The notes under the pieces are model-generated. The model was not told the DNA's origin. It made no database searches and saw only the letters and a program-made list of their open reading frames with translations. A DNA stretch of 64,000 nucleotides from NCBI RefSeq assembly GCF_001540865.1, contig NC_033629.1, forward strand, positions 8,375,842 to 8,439,841. The letters run 5' to 3'. The stretch comes from Ananas comosus (lineage: Eukaryota > Streptophyta > Magnoliopsida > Poales > Bromeliaceae). This document shows, one piece after another, positions 22,301-35,100 of this stretch. The number at the start of each line of letters is the position of its first letter. Within the stretch, counting starts at the first letter, position 1. The position numbers and the translations under genes were made by a program.

Positions 22301-25151
22301 TGTAGTGTCCTTGGGGGTTAGCTATCGAAATGACTATAGTATTAGTGACTGTCGACACATCTATAGAGTGTCGGAACGAGTTGGAACCGTTTTAACACGA
22401 AATGGATGCGAAAACGGACTCGGCGTACTCAAATAAGCCAAAACTAAAGTTTTGGCAGTTTAGGGTGCCCAGAAGTGGTTTAGGCGCCCAGATCCTGAGT
22501 GATGTTTGGTATGGGATGTTGAAGTCATTTCAGACCCTGCTTAGGGCGCCTGAAAGTTGAGCGCGAAAGTTTACTTCGTGAATATCGATCGTGTTGACAC
22601 GTGTGTGGTGGTAGGTGAGATCCGCTGGAACCGGTTAGCAGAGTAGCAGACCACCGGACGGAGAACCCGAGGGGCTGAGTTGTGCATGCTGGAAGTTATG
22701 GGTGCCCGATTCTGGGTTCTGAGTGCCCAAATCTAGAGTTTTCAACAGAGTAATAGGTTATTACCCTTTGATCTTGTGGCTCATTTTATCCAACCTATAC
22801 CTTTATAAAAATGGAAGAACGTTCCCTGAGAGCTCTTTTCACCTCTTCTTCACAGTGAGCTTATATTTTTGCACCAAACCCCCTCCACACCTTCAAATTT
22901 CTATTTTGTGGCATTGAAGGCTTAGATTTCAGTAGATATCCAGCAGCGGCCTTGGAGTTTCGGCTCGTGTGCAGCGTAGAAGCACCCAAATGTTGTTAAA
23001 CTTGGTTTCGTGGATTGTGAACTTATAGAAGAGTGTGTTGAACCATTTCAACAGTAGTTTGATTAGGTATATAGGCTCGAATCGTTATTTTCCTGAGATT
23101 TTAGTATTCTTGAGCTGAAATTGAGGTTTTCTTGGTGTTTATGGATTCGAATGCCTTGGGAGCTGAATTTTTGAAATCGGGTTTGGTTTTCCATCATCCC
23201 TCATTGGTTTATAAGGGACTCCCCACTTGAATTATCGATCTCAAGGCGAGTTTAGCTCGGATTTTGGATAATTAAGTTTATATGCTGATTTTTGATGGTT
23301 TTGAGGGAATTGTTGGATTTTTGAATCCAGATCTTTGTGGAGAGCTAATTCCTAGAATTAGAGGTGTTCTTCCCTCACTTGTGAAAGGTTTGGACCCAAC
23401 CTTATTGAAGCTTCAAGCTGGAAATTCCAAAATTGAGCTGAGTTGCATGTTTTCTTAAGTGCTGAAGTTTTGGATGCAAATTCTGGGCATCCAGAAGTTG
23501 GGTCCGAATTGGTGTGAAGGACTTTTGGTGATCATTTCAAGCTCAATTTTGGTAAGAAACCTAAAAATTATTCTTAAGCATCTAGAGGTGAGTTGAGTGA
23601 AGTTTCACTGCATTTGGATACGGGAATTAGATTAAATCATATGTTGAACTCCTGTAGGTTGAAGCTGCCAGGCGCCAGTTCTGGGCTCACGTTCTGGGCG
23701 TCCAGAAATGCTACAAAGTGGATCCAAATCTTATTTTTCAGCTGATTTATTTTCGGTTGCGGCTGATTTTGTGCGGGGCTTCTTCTATCGACTTCTGGTC
23801 GTGGTTGGACTAGCGTTAATGCCGTCCGAAGACTTTGGAATGCCTCCTAAGCATATGAAATCCCAGCATGTATAGTTTTACATATAATCATCCTATAGTT
23901 CAAACTGTAGATTTGCATGTTATAGATGAAATCTAAGTTTGAAGCATTTTTAGCTAATTTATAGTAACTATTATCTGCTGAACTGAAATTTGACTTAGGA
24001 GAAAACTTATTAATCTACACCTGTCACTTTTCGAAATGTTATCAAATTTAGCTTCAGGAGCTGATTTTTCTTTTGTATTACCGTCGTTAGTGCATCGTGG
24101 ATACTTAAACTAGTATAGGTGAGATTACGCTCGTGCTGAGAGGCCGAGCTCGTTTTTACAGTAGAGTTAGATTATTTTGTACTGTCGGGTGTCGTCGGGG
24201 CTGATGGTGGACCCAGATTCTTATATCTTTTATCAGATTGTGCCGAGGGCACGCGAACCTTGATTGTTGGACCAGTTTAACAAACCAATTTATATTGATT
24301 ATAGCTTGTGCGAGCCTGATTGAGTTTGACATAGACATGCTTGCATACTCGGTTGGATTGAGCCCACGAGTGCAGTTCCGGAATGAGACTTTTTTTGCAT
24401 TGATGTCGCAGCAGTCTCGTTTGGACAGTTTTCTTGGATCGACCACTACCGTGGGTGGTGTGCGATATAGTTTGGGCACATGTTGGACTGGCCAGTTCGC
24501 TGTCCTTTGAGATTGGGTCAGTTGTGGCTGATTTTTAGCTAGTGATATATTTATATGTCTACAGAGAGTATAGTATGGATAGCGATAGTATAGTGATATT
24601 TAGTTATAGAGTTTCTTCCAGCTTATTTTATTATCTTTTTACCTATCAGTTTATTTTGCATACTGTAGACTTAGTAGGTAGACTATTGGGGTCGGTGACG
24701 GTAGCCATTGAGGACTGCTCTGTTTTGTAGTAGTTTTCACACTCTTTGTTGTCACTTTTTTTGCAGAGCCGTCAGTTACTGTTGCTGCTTCTGATCGAGA
24801 TAAGAGAGTCGCGAGCTAGAGCCCTATCTTTTCCGGTCACCTTACTAGAGGAGTACCCCTGCCAGAGATAGTTTTGGATGCTGCCATGTACATATAGTGT
24901 ATTTAGTTTTACTCTCCGATAAGGTGGATATCTTGGGTGTTGGATGGTCAGGGTTGTATTTTGAAAATTGTATGTACAGTGGGCCTTTTTATATTTATAT
25001 ATGTTTCAGTTTTAGTAGCTCTGTACTTCTTGTAGTTGCTTTTATCTATTTGCAGGTACAGTTATCGCTTCGTATATACGAAAAATTTCTATGTATGCAG
25101 CATGTCTGTCGGCGAGACCAAGGAACGCGGTAATTCGGGGCGTACGTGACA
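22301..25151 (+). mobile_element. Solo LTR, 2.85 kb (same family as 9446-11374)
   Basis: Begins TGTAGTGTCC and ends ACGTGACA. Flanks are TTATG (22296-22300) and CTATG (25152-25156), four of five matching. Homology to the 9446-11374 and 55008-61390 copies runs through most of the 3' half (ACGCTCGTGCTGAG, ACTGTCGGGTG, GGTGGACCCAGATT, ATCGCTTCGTATA). In place of the GTACCGGTAC palindromes it carries repeated GGGCGCC / GGTGCCC words. TTTATAAAAATGG near 22802, then a CT-rich leader, suggests plus-strand transcription. No internal domain follows. Confidence 0.7.
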
Positions 25152-25156
25152 CTATG

Positions 25157-26495
25157 TGTGACTCTATATCCTCTAACTCTTCCGCTATTCAGGTCTCGAT
25201 CCACTATATGATCTTTTGGTGAAGAGTGGATTAGTTGTGTTCACTTTTGTGGATCCAATTCCTACCTAGTAGCAATTTATAGGTACAATTAGCATCCACA
25301 ACAAAAAATAAAGTAATGCACATGATTTTGCTACTTGTGTCACCTTGGTGGTAAATTTATTATTCGGTTTGGTGGTAACACTAGAAAAGTTTGTGGTTAC
25401 TATATTAGTTGGTTCTTGCTTGGCCTCCATTTTTCCTAGTTTTTAGAAGATAAATAAGGACGTAATATTAACCATTCCTTCTCTGTCAGTTAATGTCGAG
25501 CTGATTGGGCAGCCCTCAACAAGGGTGGAGATATATAGCGGACCTATCATTCGTTTTAGTGCTCGAGATTACTTCTAAAAAGTAGTCGCCTCGAGTGGTG
25601 GCTTTTCTATAATTTCAAGTTGTGCCACCTCTTACTTTCTCCTCTTCTCGCTCTCCTATGTTAGAGAGCTCTCTCTCTACTTGTCCATGCCTAGCCCAAA
25701 ACGAACATGATAGAATATGTATACGATGTTAATTTCGACTTGTAGGAGAGATCCAAATTGGACTCACCTTCTATATTCTCATTTTCCTTATCTTGCACTA
25801 AAGTCTACTCCACATTTGGATTCACTTTATTGGTCCTAATTGTTTGGCCGCTTGCCTAAGAGAAGGCCATGATGGCGCAGCTTCGCCAGTAGTAACAGTC
25901 TCAACCTATTGCCAAATCCTCATGATCCGTTCCAGGCCACTTAGCCTTTTTTTTTTTGCTACTTCTCCTCCTCCTTATCCTCCTCTTTCTAAACTTGTCA
26001 GGTTATCATTGAAGCTTTGCATTATCCTCTTTTGGGTTCTGGTAGGCAGAGGTGGTAGTCTTTGATACCAAGTAGGAACTTGGACCTTAATCAATTGGCC
26101 GGTAGAGTATTTGCTGGTTTTCACATCATATTTGGGTGCTTTGGTAGTTGAATTTGTCTCATGATCAACAAGTCGTTTGTCTTGGCTTATCAAGATGTTC
26201 CAGCCATGTCTATGAATGTGGTCGGCGATCGAATCGTGGTCCCTCAAAGCGAGTTGCTCCAATACCTTAAGAGAAGGTTGATCCAAACTAATTATACAAT
26301 TGTTTAAATGTATGAATCCCCTTATCTCCTCATACTTGCAACTTGACATTGCTCCACATTACTTCAGGGTCTTGCCCCCCAATTCTCTTCCGCTTTGGGA
26401 TTTATGGTATTTAGCATCCTATTCAGTTTCTTATCCCCTAGCTTTGGGATTTACGATATTCAACAACCCTTTGGGATCTTTGCCCATAGATCGGT
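25157..26495. other. Unresolved old repeat DNA
   Basis: No recognisable gene. A minus-strand frame of 124 codons (25975-26349) is open, and TTGGTATCAAAGACTACC on the minus strand near 26070 looks like a retroelement primer-binding site, but no LTR boundary fits it. Probably decayed retrotransposon sequence cut by the neighbouring solo LTR and TRIM. Confidence 0.3.
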
Positions 26496-26658
26496 TGTGA
26501 CACCTCAGGTAGTCTTATATATAATATATAATAGGACTAAACTCTTAAACTGGCTATAGTATTTTGGGCGGTGGCTAGGACTAAAAGGTCAAGAGAGTTA
26601 AGTGTACTAAGGCTAGTAGTCCTAGGATGGGTTATCCCCTAGGAAGTAGGATGTCATA
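26496..26658 (+). repeat. TRIM LTR 1
   Basis: Starts TGTGACACCTCAGG and ends GATGTCATA (the terminal CACA decayed to CATA). Confidence 0.8.
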
Positions 26659-26858
26659 GTTAGTATCAGAGCCAGTTATTAATCGAAAGTGTGAGATGAC
26701 TCTCGGTAGAATAAGGTTATATAGCAGGGAGAGCGAGCATCTCATGCTGATCGCGGCTCCCCCAAAACGTCAGTTAAGGCTCGCGAGATGAGTCTCATAT
26801 CATCTAATATTTGTGAGTCTGAGTCTGATGAGGATATCAGGACTTAAAGGGAAGAGAA

Positions 26859-27024
26859 TGTGACACCCTAGGTAGTCCTATATATAAGATATAATAGGGC
26901 TAAAACTGTTAACCCGGCTATAGCATTTTTGGTGGTGGCTAGGCCTAAGAGATTAAGAGAGTTAAGCATACTAGGGTTAGAGTAGTCATACGATAGGTTA
27001 GCCCTTGGGAAATGGGGTATCACA
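26859..27024 (+). repeat. TRIM LTR 2 (shared, central)
   Basis: Starts TGTGACACCCTAGG and ends GGTATCACA; it serves as 3' LTR of the first unit and 5' LTR of the second. Confidence 0.8.
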
Positions 27025-27239
27025 GTTGATATCATAGCCAATTACCAACCGAAAGTGTGAGATAAGTCTCGGCTGAGCTAGATTATACAGCGGGGAGAGG
27101 GGACTCTCATGCTGATGACTGTTGTGGGTAGAGTGTGACTCCCCCACCAGGTTGGTTAAAGCTAGTGAGACGAGTCTCATATTGCCTGATACTTGTAATC
27201 TGAGTCAGATAAAGATGTCAGCGCTTAAAGGACGGAGAA

Positions 27240-27404
27240 TGTGACACCCCAGGTAGTCCTATATATAAGATATAATATGGCTAAAACTCTTAAGTAGGCT
27301 ATAGCATTTTCAACGGTGGCTAGGCCCAAAGGTTAAGAGAGTAAAGCATATTAGGGCTAGAGTAGTCCTAGGATGGGTGACTCCTTAGGAAGTGAGGTGT
27401 CACA
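27240..27404 (+). repeat. TRIM LTR 3
   Basis: Starts TGTGACACCCCAGG and ends GGTGTCACA, the best preserved terminal inverted dinucleotides of the three. Confidence 0.8.
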
Positions 27405-27409
27405 CCGGT

Positions 27410-28921
27410 CTTTTCTCATTTGAGCTGTTGTGTACAATAATAATCTTTAGTCTTTTTTTAGTGGCTGAATACAACTGATGTACTCTTTACTAAGTTTGGT
27501 CCATAAGTTCAAAAGGATCAATAGATAACTCGGATGGGTGTCCTCCATTTGAGGGTAATTTTTGAAACTCATCTTTCTTATTTTTTTACACCCCTATTGG
27601 CTTCTTAATGTCGATGGGGCTGGTTGTTCGGATGATAGAGTTGACCCGCACCTTAGTGCTTTTGGAGCTCGCCACTCTTCTTCTATTATCTTGGCTATGC
27701 ATCTTATACATAACCGAGAATGATTATCCAGTATCACCCATCACCCCTCAAAGTGATGGTCTTTCTCTAAGCATTCAATGGCGATACCCTTTCCCTTGAC
27801 ATCCACTATATTTACCAATGTTGGAAGGGGGTTAGCACCAACTAACCCATCTTTTTATTACCTTGGTCAGCAAATGTTAACCAACTATCCTAAGTTGTCT
27901 TCTAGATATATTATGGAAATATCTTATAATTATCTATTATATGGCTTATGTAATGGTGCTACTTACAACATTTTCTCATTTTAAGTTCTTTTGTCGAAGG
28001 AATGGAGTGCTACTTACAGCATTTTCTCATTTTAAGTTCTTTCCTCATTTTCTCTTTGGTAACTTAATTTGCCTATCTATTAGCAGGCAATCAAATATTA
28101 GATCAGCCTTCGTTATGTCAAAGGAGCAAGCTTGTCTTGAAGACTTGGATGGCCTCATGGTAAGGGCTATCCCTTTGGAAACCTGACCAAGCATCTATCA
28201 TACTAAACGTCGTCCCTAAACTCGTCTTATTCTTCGAGTTCTTTGATCTTGAGGTATGAAATGTTATTCTTTTTAGTGGCCATAGGCTTACTTATCCTTA
28301 GTTTATCCACAGTGATAAATTGGTCGTTGTAGTTGCAGGCTGTAGGTTGTTGACTATTGCCTAGGCGATTGACCTTGGTAGCATGACAGTCGTTGCCTGG
28401 TTCGCCACACTTGCATTAGTAGCATTTACAGGTATGGTGGGATTCTGTGTATAGGACATGCCCTTAATATTAATAGACGACCCATTTCCTACTGACCATA
28501 TGTGCCAATAGAATATGACGAGCTACACTTTGCGGCTAGTCAAATTGCATTGAGCTGTTTTAGAAATGTGAAACTTTGATTGATAATTTTGGACTTGGAC
28601 GCGCTGCCCCTCATTGTTAGTTTGTGCTTGAAAAACACTATTCCATTCAGTTTGAAAGTCTTTTCCATCTCTTGTTCCTCTACTATGACTTTTGATCTAT
28701 CTGCTCTATTAGCACGGCATACTAATTAAGTAATCAAAATTCTTCACTCGGCCGGAGTGGCCACCAAAGCCTTATCTATTACAAGGCTAGCAGATGGCCG
28801 AGTTTTTCTGTCTAGTCATGGTAAATTTGTTGAATTGGATTGCTCATCCGAATCCATCTTATAGACGATCCAGTTTTGGAGCTGTAGATCATTAGCTTCG
28901 TTTTCAACATTCATTTATAAA
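27410..28921. other. Unresolved old repeat DNA
   Basis: No intact gene. On the minus strand near 28400-28440 a short stretch reads CKCGEPGNDCH, which resembles a degenerate zinc knuckle, so decayed transposon coding sequence on the minus strand is possible. Nothing longer is readable. Confidence 0.25.
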
Positions 28922-28930
28922 TAAAAAGTA

Positions 28931-29287
28931 GGATAAACTTCAAATACTATTCTTGTGATTTTGCACTTTTTCACTTTAGTACCATGTAGTTTAAAGTCTA
29001 TTAATTTAGTACCCTGTGGTTTCATTTTTCTCTTTTCGTCAGGTCATCCGTTAACATTTTGTTAAATTATATAAAAAAACTTTAGATACCCCACCTAGGT
29101 TTATCGAATATTTACTTTAGTACCACTTGCTTTTAACTTTGTCACTGATTTAACAAAAAAAAATTAGTGGAAGAGGATAACAAAAATAGAAAAATAAAAC
29201 CATAGGGTACAAAAGTGATACACTTTAAACCACAGGTACTAAAGTGAGAAAGTGCGAAACCGCAGAGGTGATATTTGAAGTTTTTCC
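28931..29287. mobile_element. MITE with ~60-bp inverted ends and a 9-bp duplication
   Basis: The left end GGATAAACTTCAAATACT..TTTGCACTTTTTCACTTTAGTACC mirrors the right end (minus strand GGAAAAACTTCAAATATC..TTCGCACTTTCTCACTTTAGTACC). Flanks are TAAAAAGTA (28922-28930) and TACAAAGTA (29288-29296), eight of nine matching. The 9-bp size and the ends point to the Mutator superfamily. 357 bp, non-coding. Confidence 0.8.
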
Positions 29288-29296
29288 TACAAAGTA

Positions 29297-29954
29297 TTAG
29301 CTCAAATGATGTCCCACTCGGTGTGCCAAATTTATAGGAGCATTTGGATTAATTGACGAATTCTAGATCTAATGTAAATTAAGTGCAGTAGTTTTGGAGT
29401 TTTCAAGAAGTATAGTTATTTTTTCGTTGTTTATTTTGATGTAACTCATACATTCTGAAAATTATATTCAAGCACTTCTTTTATTTATTTTGGTGAAACT
29501 TGATGCTAGTGTATCTAGTTTTTTGAGTTCTATTATTTGTTTTGATATAAGTAAATAAATTCCATTACCTTCTAAATATAGCGATAAACTTATCCCACAA
29601 AATCCAACATATTAAATAACTAAATTCTCCATTATTATTTAACGGTAATCCTAATCTATTATAAAGGAGGTAATTCTAACCTGTTATAAAGGAAGTAGAG
29701 TTTAGGTTTTAATATTTAATAAGTCTTTTAGAGAAGGTTGAATGTGGTGGAACTTAAGTTTGGCCCTCTAGAGGGGAAAGCCAAAGGTAGATAAAGTTGA
29801 GGTCTAATATAACTTGAGTTATATTATTTTTTTAATTTACAATAAAACAAACACAAAAAATAATGGAACTTTAGTTCCATTCCTGCACTTACTCCAAACC
29901 AAACGGCCCTTATGTTGCCAAAAAAAAATGCAACCCCAACACGTGGCACGTTTT
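29297..29954. other. AT-rich spacer, no gene seen
   Basis: Low-complexity AT-rich DNA without coding signal. Confidence 0.5.
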
Positions 29955-30675
29955 AACCGGTCCACTTTTTGATATCCCTTTGATTGAAGGTTGAAGTCGA
30001 GTACGTCGTGGGCACAGATCCGAGAAGGAATAGTTCGATTTCTAAAGAGGATTTAGCCTAAAGATGTATACCTTGAGGGTTCAAGTATTCGGCCTCTAAG
30101 ATCTTAGCCATTAATTTGGGTCATATATGATCGAGTGATGAAAATCACAAGGATAAAACGGTTTCTATGGTAGAGGACTGCACATGGCAGAGAAGTTCAA
30201 CACGGACAAGCCTTTGCCGATGACGAGCAGGGTGATTTGACAATGTTGGATTGGTCATGGCTTGTTGGTGCCGGAGAGGATGATGCTTCGAGAGATCTCT
30301 ATGTTATGGCCACTTTGAGGCAGTGTTACAAATATAAAATAGTAGAATTTCTGATCAGGTAATGATGCCTCCCGCTCTCACAGTCATTCTCTCCTTTTTA
30401 TAGTCTTAGGATTTGAATCCTGCGTAACCGCAACGGAAACGATTCCTGGAAGATAGTTAAGTCTTATTTCTAAAACCATTCTCTAATTTTCTTCTTATTT
30501 CAGAATACTTTGACTCTGGCAGTTTGAACTTTGAACTTTCAAATGCATTCTCAGACGTTATCGAAGCTTTTGGCCTTTGGCAAATTTGATTCTGTTGAAA
30601 TCGAATCCTTTCGTTGAAATCCCTCCTCCGCGATCATTATGTGTCCTCTCTGGATTTGTCTCACATTTCAAAAAA
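29955..30675. repeat. Dispersed repeat, copy 2
   Basis: Partner of 21218-21995, from GGTCCACTTTTTGATATCC near 29960 to GTCTCACATTTC with an A-run. Non-coding; class unresolved. Confidence 0.5.
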
Positions 30676-30732
30676 AAAAAACAAAACTGTCAAAACATAT
30701 ATTACAAGTTTACCAACCATAAGAATAAAAAA

Positions 30733-31752
30733 GGGATAATTTCATAGATGCCCTTCTAGGGACTATGAATTTCATCAATGCCCTCCTAAAAGTGATAATA
30801 TCATGAATGCCCTCCGATATATTAAAAATTATCATAAATGCCCTTCATTAGTTAAGTCCCGTTACAATCTCTGTGAAATGGAGTTATATTTTTAAAATGC
30901 CATTTTTACCCTTCATCTCTTATCAACAGTAGAAATACTAATAGATATTTCAAGATAATTTTTGTAAACATAAATTTGAATTATTAAATTAAATTATTAA
31001 TATATATTAATTATTAAAAAATATATATAAATTGTATTTTATATATAGTGTGTTTTTATATAATTTTGGTTTTGTTTCCGGCTTTGGGTTTCGCTTCATG
31101 TTTGGTTTGGATATAGACCAAATCATAGCTGAGTTTGAATGTAATTGGATTTTCTTTTTTTTTGTTTTTGCAATTCTAACTAAAACTACTCGACATCGAT
31201 TAAGTTCACCCCATTCAAAATTGAGTTCAGATAAAATTGCATACCTATATCAATGCACATTCCTAATCAGTAATAGTAATTTTGAAATAAATAATATATT
31301 TAATTTTTTTTCCTATTTAATCAAAAATATATCACATAGTTATTTATTTGCTAAAATTTAAATAGAGCTACTAGATTTGGTATAATTATCAAAAAAAAAT
31401 TGATAAAATTCTCATTTTTCATACACTAAAATTAGTTAATTTTTTAGAAAACTAAAAGTTAATGGGTTGTCAACTATAAAAGAATAAAAATTGAGGGAGC
31501 AGTTTCAAAACGTCATATAGTTGAGGGGGTCTCCATACATTTTTTACTTGAGGGATAGTTAAGGACAAATAGGTCATTTTAAAAGTTAACCCATCTTTAA
31601 CCATTTGATAACTATAGTAAAGCTAACACAACTAACAGTAGGGGCATGGGTGATAATTTTTTGTGTTTGCAGGGGCATATATGATATTTTAAACTTTATA
31701 GGGGCATATATGATATTTTACACATTGGGAGGGGTATGTATGAAATTGCCCC
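30733..31752. mobile_element. Non-autonomous Mutator-style element, 1.02 kb, perfect 9-bp duplication
   Basis: AATAAAAAA lies at 30724-30732 and 31753-31761. Left end GGGATAATTTCATAGATGCC and, on the minus strand, right end GGGGCAATTTCATACATACC form the inverted termini. Sub-terminal repeats of GGGGCATATATGATATTTTA (two near 31670-31730) and ATGCCCTC-type words (left side) give repeated binding-site-like units. No transposase is readable; the longest frame (31032-31361) has no recognisable content. It ends 390 bp upstream of the CPBP gene start. Confidence 0.85.
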
Positions 31753-32141
31753 AATAAAAAAAAAGTCCTTCTATAGGTACATCAAATTGTGTAAACCCAA
31801 AAATTTCGTTTTAGGACAAGGATAGTTGAGTGGCCTCCTCTCTCTTTGGAAAGGAAAAGGAAAAGTTGGACCAATTTGCAAAATAGGAAACCTATGTACC
31901 ATTTTCCTGCCAAAAAAGGCACATCCGTGGTCCCGGATAATACTGGCGGCGAACGTGCGGCGGGGGAAAACCATCTGCAAAACAATCTTTAATTTCCGTC
32001 TCCCGCGTTACGGAGCACACAAATCCCATTCCCAAGTTCCAACCTGTGGGGGCGGCCGCGGCTCCTCCGAGAAGGCCCTAAAACCCCAATCAATCCCTAA
32101 TCGCTCCACAAACCCTATTCTCTACTCTCCCGCACTCTCCA

Positions 32142-35100
32142 ATGGACCTCGGCTTCGTCTCCCCCCGCGCTCTCTCCCTCCTCTCCTCTCCCTCCTCTTC
32201 CTCCTCATGCTCCCCCAGCTACGGGAGCGTCGGGATCCGACCCCGCGATCGCTTATGCGGCGCCAAGATCCGAGCCTCCTCCGAGGGCAGCGGCGAGAGG
32301 ATCTCCGGCGATCACCGCCGACGCTCGCCGCCGGCTATGGAGGTTTCGCCCTCCTCGTCGTCGTCCGCGGCGGCGGCGGCGGCGGCGGCGGCGGCGTCTT
32401 CTTCCTCGTCTTCGGCTTCTTCCTCGACGAGCTCTTCGTCCGTGATCGATCGGAGCTTCAGGAGCTCGGATTCCGAGTTCCCCCTTTGGGAGAAGCTCGG
32501 AGCGGTCGTTAGGCTCAGCTACGGTGTCGGTGAGGACTTAGTTCCGGTTTCTCCATAGATTTATTCATATAATTTAATTTAGGGTCTCAATTTTAGCCAA
32601 TCTTAAAATAAACGTTTGCATGCATTTTTATTTGGTGTCTCAATTATTCCTCTGCATAAAAGGTGTGCTAATTTTAACTACACTTTCTACTACAATTTTA
32701 AACTGGTCCAAAATCAAAATAATAGTTGAATTCATATATAAGCTTCACCGAAAGTGGGTTTCTGTATCACGTCTATTTTATATCTGTCCATCTATCTAAA
32801 TTACAACTGAGATAATAGATATACAATGATTTATAAGTGATCTCTATCTTCTTATATTTTAGTTTAGTGTTTCCTTTTTCTCTTCTTTAATTAACCATAC
32901 GTTTTATCACTATTTTAAATTGGTCTAACATTAGAATGATTGTTGAATTCATGCTTAAATCTAAAATAAGTTAGTATATTATGCTAATATTATGTGGTAA
33001 TCTATCTTAAAAATAATTTAATTAATAATTGATGTAAACCGGATAAAACAGATCTCCTTTGTTATTTAGTATCTCTCTGTTTTTTTTTTTTTTTCTTTCA
33101 GTCTATACCTAAGTTTTCTGATTTATTTTTCTAAGAAAAATTGAGTGAATTATTTGTTTAGGAATATATGGGGCGATGGCAATGGCTGGGAAGTTCATAT
33201 GTTCAATAACAGGAATAGATTGGATGGGAGGGTTCCATCCGTCGCTAACTGCGATTGTTGAAGGGCTTGGATATGCAGCTCCTCCGATCATGGCTCTTCT
33301 CTTCATCCTTGATGTATGTTACTTATTTTGATTTTATATTTATTTAGATCACAATTTAGTGATTATGCAATTTTGTCTTATTATTTCTTCTTCATTTGAG
33401 TAATTAGCTTTTCTGCAAGTGCAATAGTAAATATGCTTTGAAATCATTTCAAGTAGAACAGTAATTTAGTTGTGACTACTTCAATTTGCTTTTTCTTACT
33501 CGTTGATTAACTTAATTTTCTTGCTTGTACTTTTTCTTATTAATGAATCACACACAGAGTTTGCCTCTATGGTGTTTCAAAAATTTAATGGTAATTACTT
33601 TGCTTGCATCTTTTTCGGTTCATTACTGATATATATTATTTGAGGTTCAAATTCCCTATTTCCCTTTGCGCATGATAAATAAAAGAAGTAAAATCTGCTA
33701 ATGAAGGATATTGATATACAAAGGACTTACCAATAGGGACCTGTACCATATTGGTAAAAAGTGAAGTACTATGCGTGAGGTTAGAGCGGAATCCAGGTCT
33801 TGTTCCGGTTTTATCCTTCTTTTCCTTTGCTTTTCTTACTAGCTTGGTCTAATGAGAAGTATGATGTAAGGACATAACAGAGCTTTTTAAAAAAGGATCT
33901 CTGCACTAAATATCTGATTTGAAATATATATAGTTTGTCACAAATTTAAATTTTCCCACTCATAGCAAAAGACAATAAGATGGCCATTGATGAACTGCCA
34001 ATATTTGTACAGGATGAGGTAGTCAAATACTCTCCTCATGCTCGCGCCATTAGAGATGTGGAGGATGAGGAGCTGAGGAGTTTCTTCTATGGCATGTCAC
34101 CGTGGCAGGTAATTCCTCCCATTTCATGACTCTTGTTTTGTATATTGTGTCAGATTATTGCTAAGCATGTGAATTTTTTCGTGGATTACTCAAAAGCAAC
34201 TAATTCTTTGGTGGCTGTGATTGTTTTAATCACATGAAAATCACAAGTGATGCTTGTTTTGAATTTTTTTTAAAAATTTTTCCTCAAGTCTTGTTGGTCT
34301 AGATGTATCTTTTAAAGGACTGTTGATTCAGTAACTGTTCTGCAGCTTCTCACTGTAGGAGAAACAGATTTCTCAAATTAGAGCTTAAAAGCTTAATTTT
34401 GCTTCCCATCAGAGAAAGAACTCTTAGGACATTTCTTACCCAAACACATGGTTTCTTAGTGTTTCTCCTTTATAGTGATATCTGATGAAATCTGTGTCGA
34501 TGAATACTCGCAGTTCGTTCTAATTATTACTGCTAGTTCAATTGGAGAGGAGCTCTTCTATCGAGCTGCTGTTCAGGTATGGCTTCGATAGCTCTCGTGT
34601 CCATCATTCGCGTTTAAAGGAAAAAAAAAATGCAAAGTATGACTAAGAAATAGTGAAATGCAGAATCAATTAATTTGAGCAAGAATGAGAAACTATAAAA
34701 TGCTTGTTTTTTTCCCCCTTTTGTCAACAGAAGTAGCAATTATTCAAATTAATTCTCTATGACATAGAACATAAAGAATATGAATACAGATAAAAGGAGA
34801 AGATTATGGAACTTTCTCCTTTTTTGGGTTGTTTGATTTTTTTCTCCTTTTTTATCTACATATAAATGTACTTACATATATAAATACGTAAATGTACTTA
34901 CATATATAAATACGTAGAAAATATGAGTAAAAATATAAGTAAGCGCCCTTAACTAAAGACCATTTTTAAATATGTCATCTAAACTTTAATTATTTTTATT
35001 GACATATATTACACTATTTTTTAAATTTTTTTCTTACATAAAGTAATAACTAGAGTGAAAGATTGATATGTGCTATTAATCCAAACCTACAAACTTAAAT

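Larger units (their letters stand above)
26496..27404 (+). mobile_element. Tandem TRIM: three LTRs, two internal domains
   Basis: Three ~165-bp repeats (26496-26658, 26859-27024, 27240-27404) begin TGTGACACC and end TGTCACA or a close variant. They are separated by 200- and 215-bp internal domains. Each internal part begins with a degenerate Met-tRNA primer site (TTAGTATCAGAGCC, TTGATATCATAGCC) and ends with a purine run (AAAGGGAAGAGAA; AAAGGACGGAGAA) before the next LTR. TCGGT (26491-26495) and CCGGT (27405-27409) flank the whole array, four of five identical, so it behaves as one insertion. No ORF is encoded, so it would depend on proteins from other elements. Confidence 0.85.

Noticed and set aside
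25975..26349. 124-codon minus-strand frame
   Set aside because: No recognisable domain and sits in unresolved repeat DNA; kept only as a note in the region entry.
26496..27404. Regularly spaced repeats resembling an array
   Set aside because: The repeats are ~165 bp with LTR termini, primer sites and purine tracts; not a CRISPR array, and the genome is a plant.
31826..32512. 228-codon plus-strand frame
   Set aside because: It overlaps exon 1 of the CPBP gene in another frame; the exon-1 frame joins correctly to eight further exons, so this is a shadow in GC-rich sequence.
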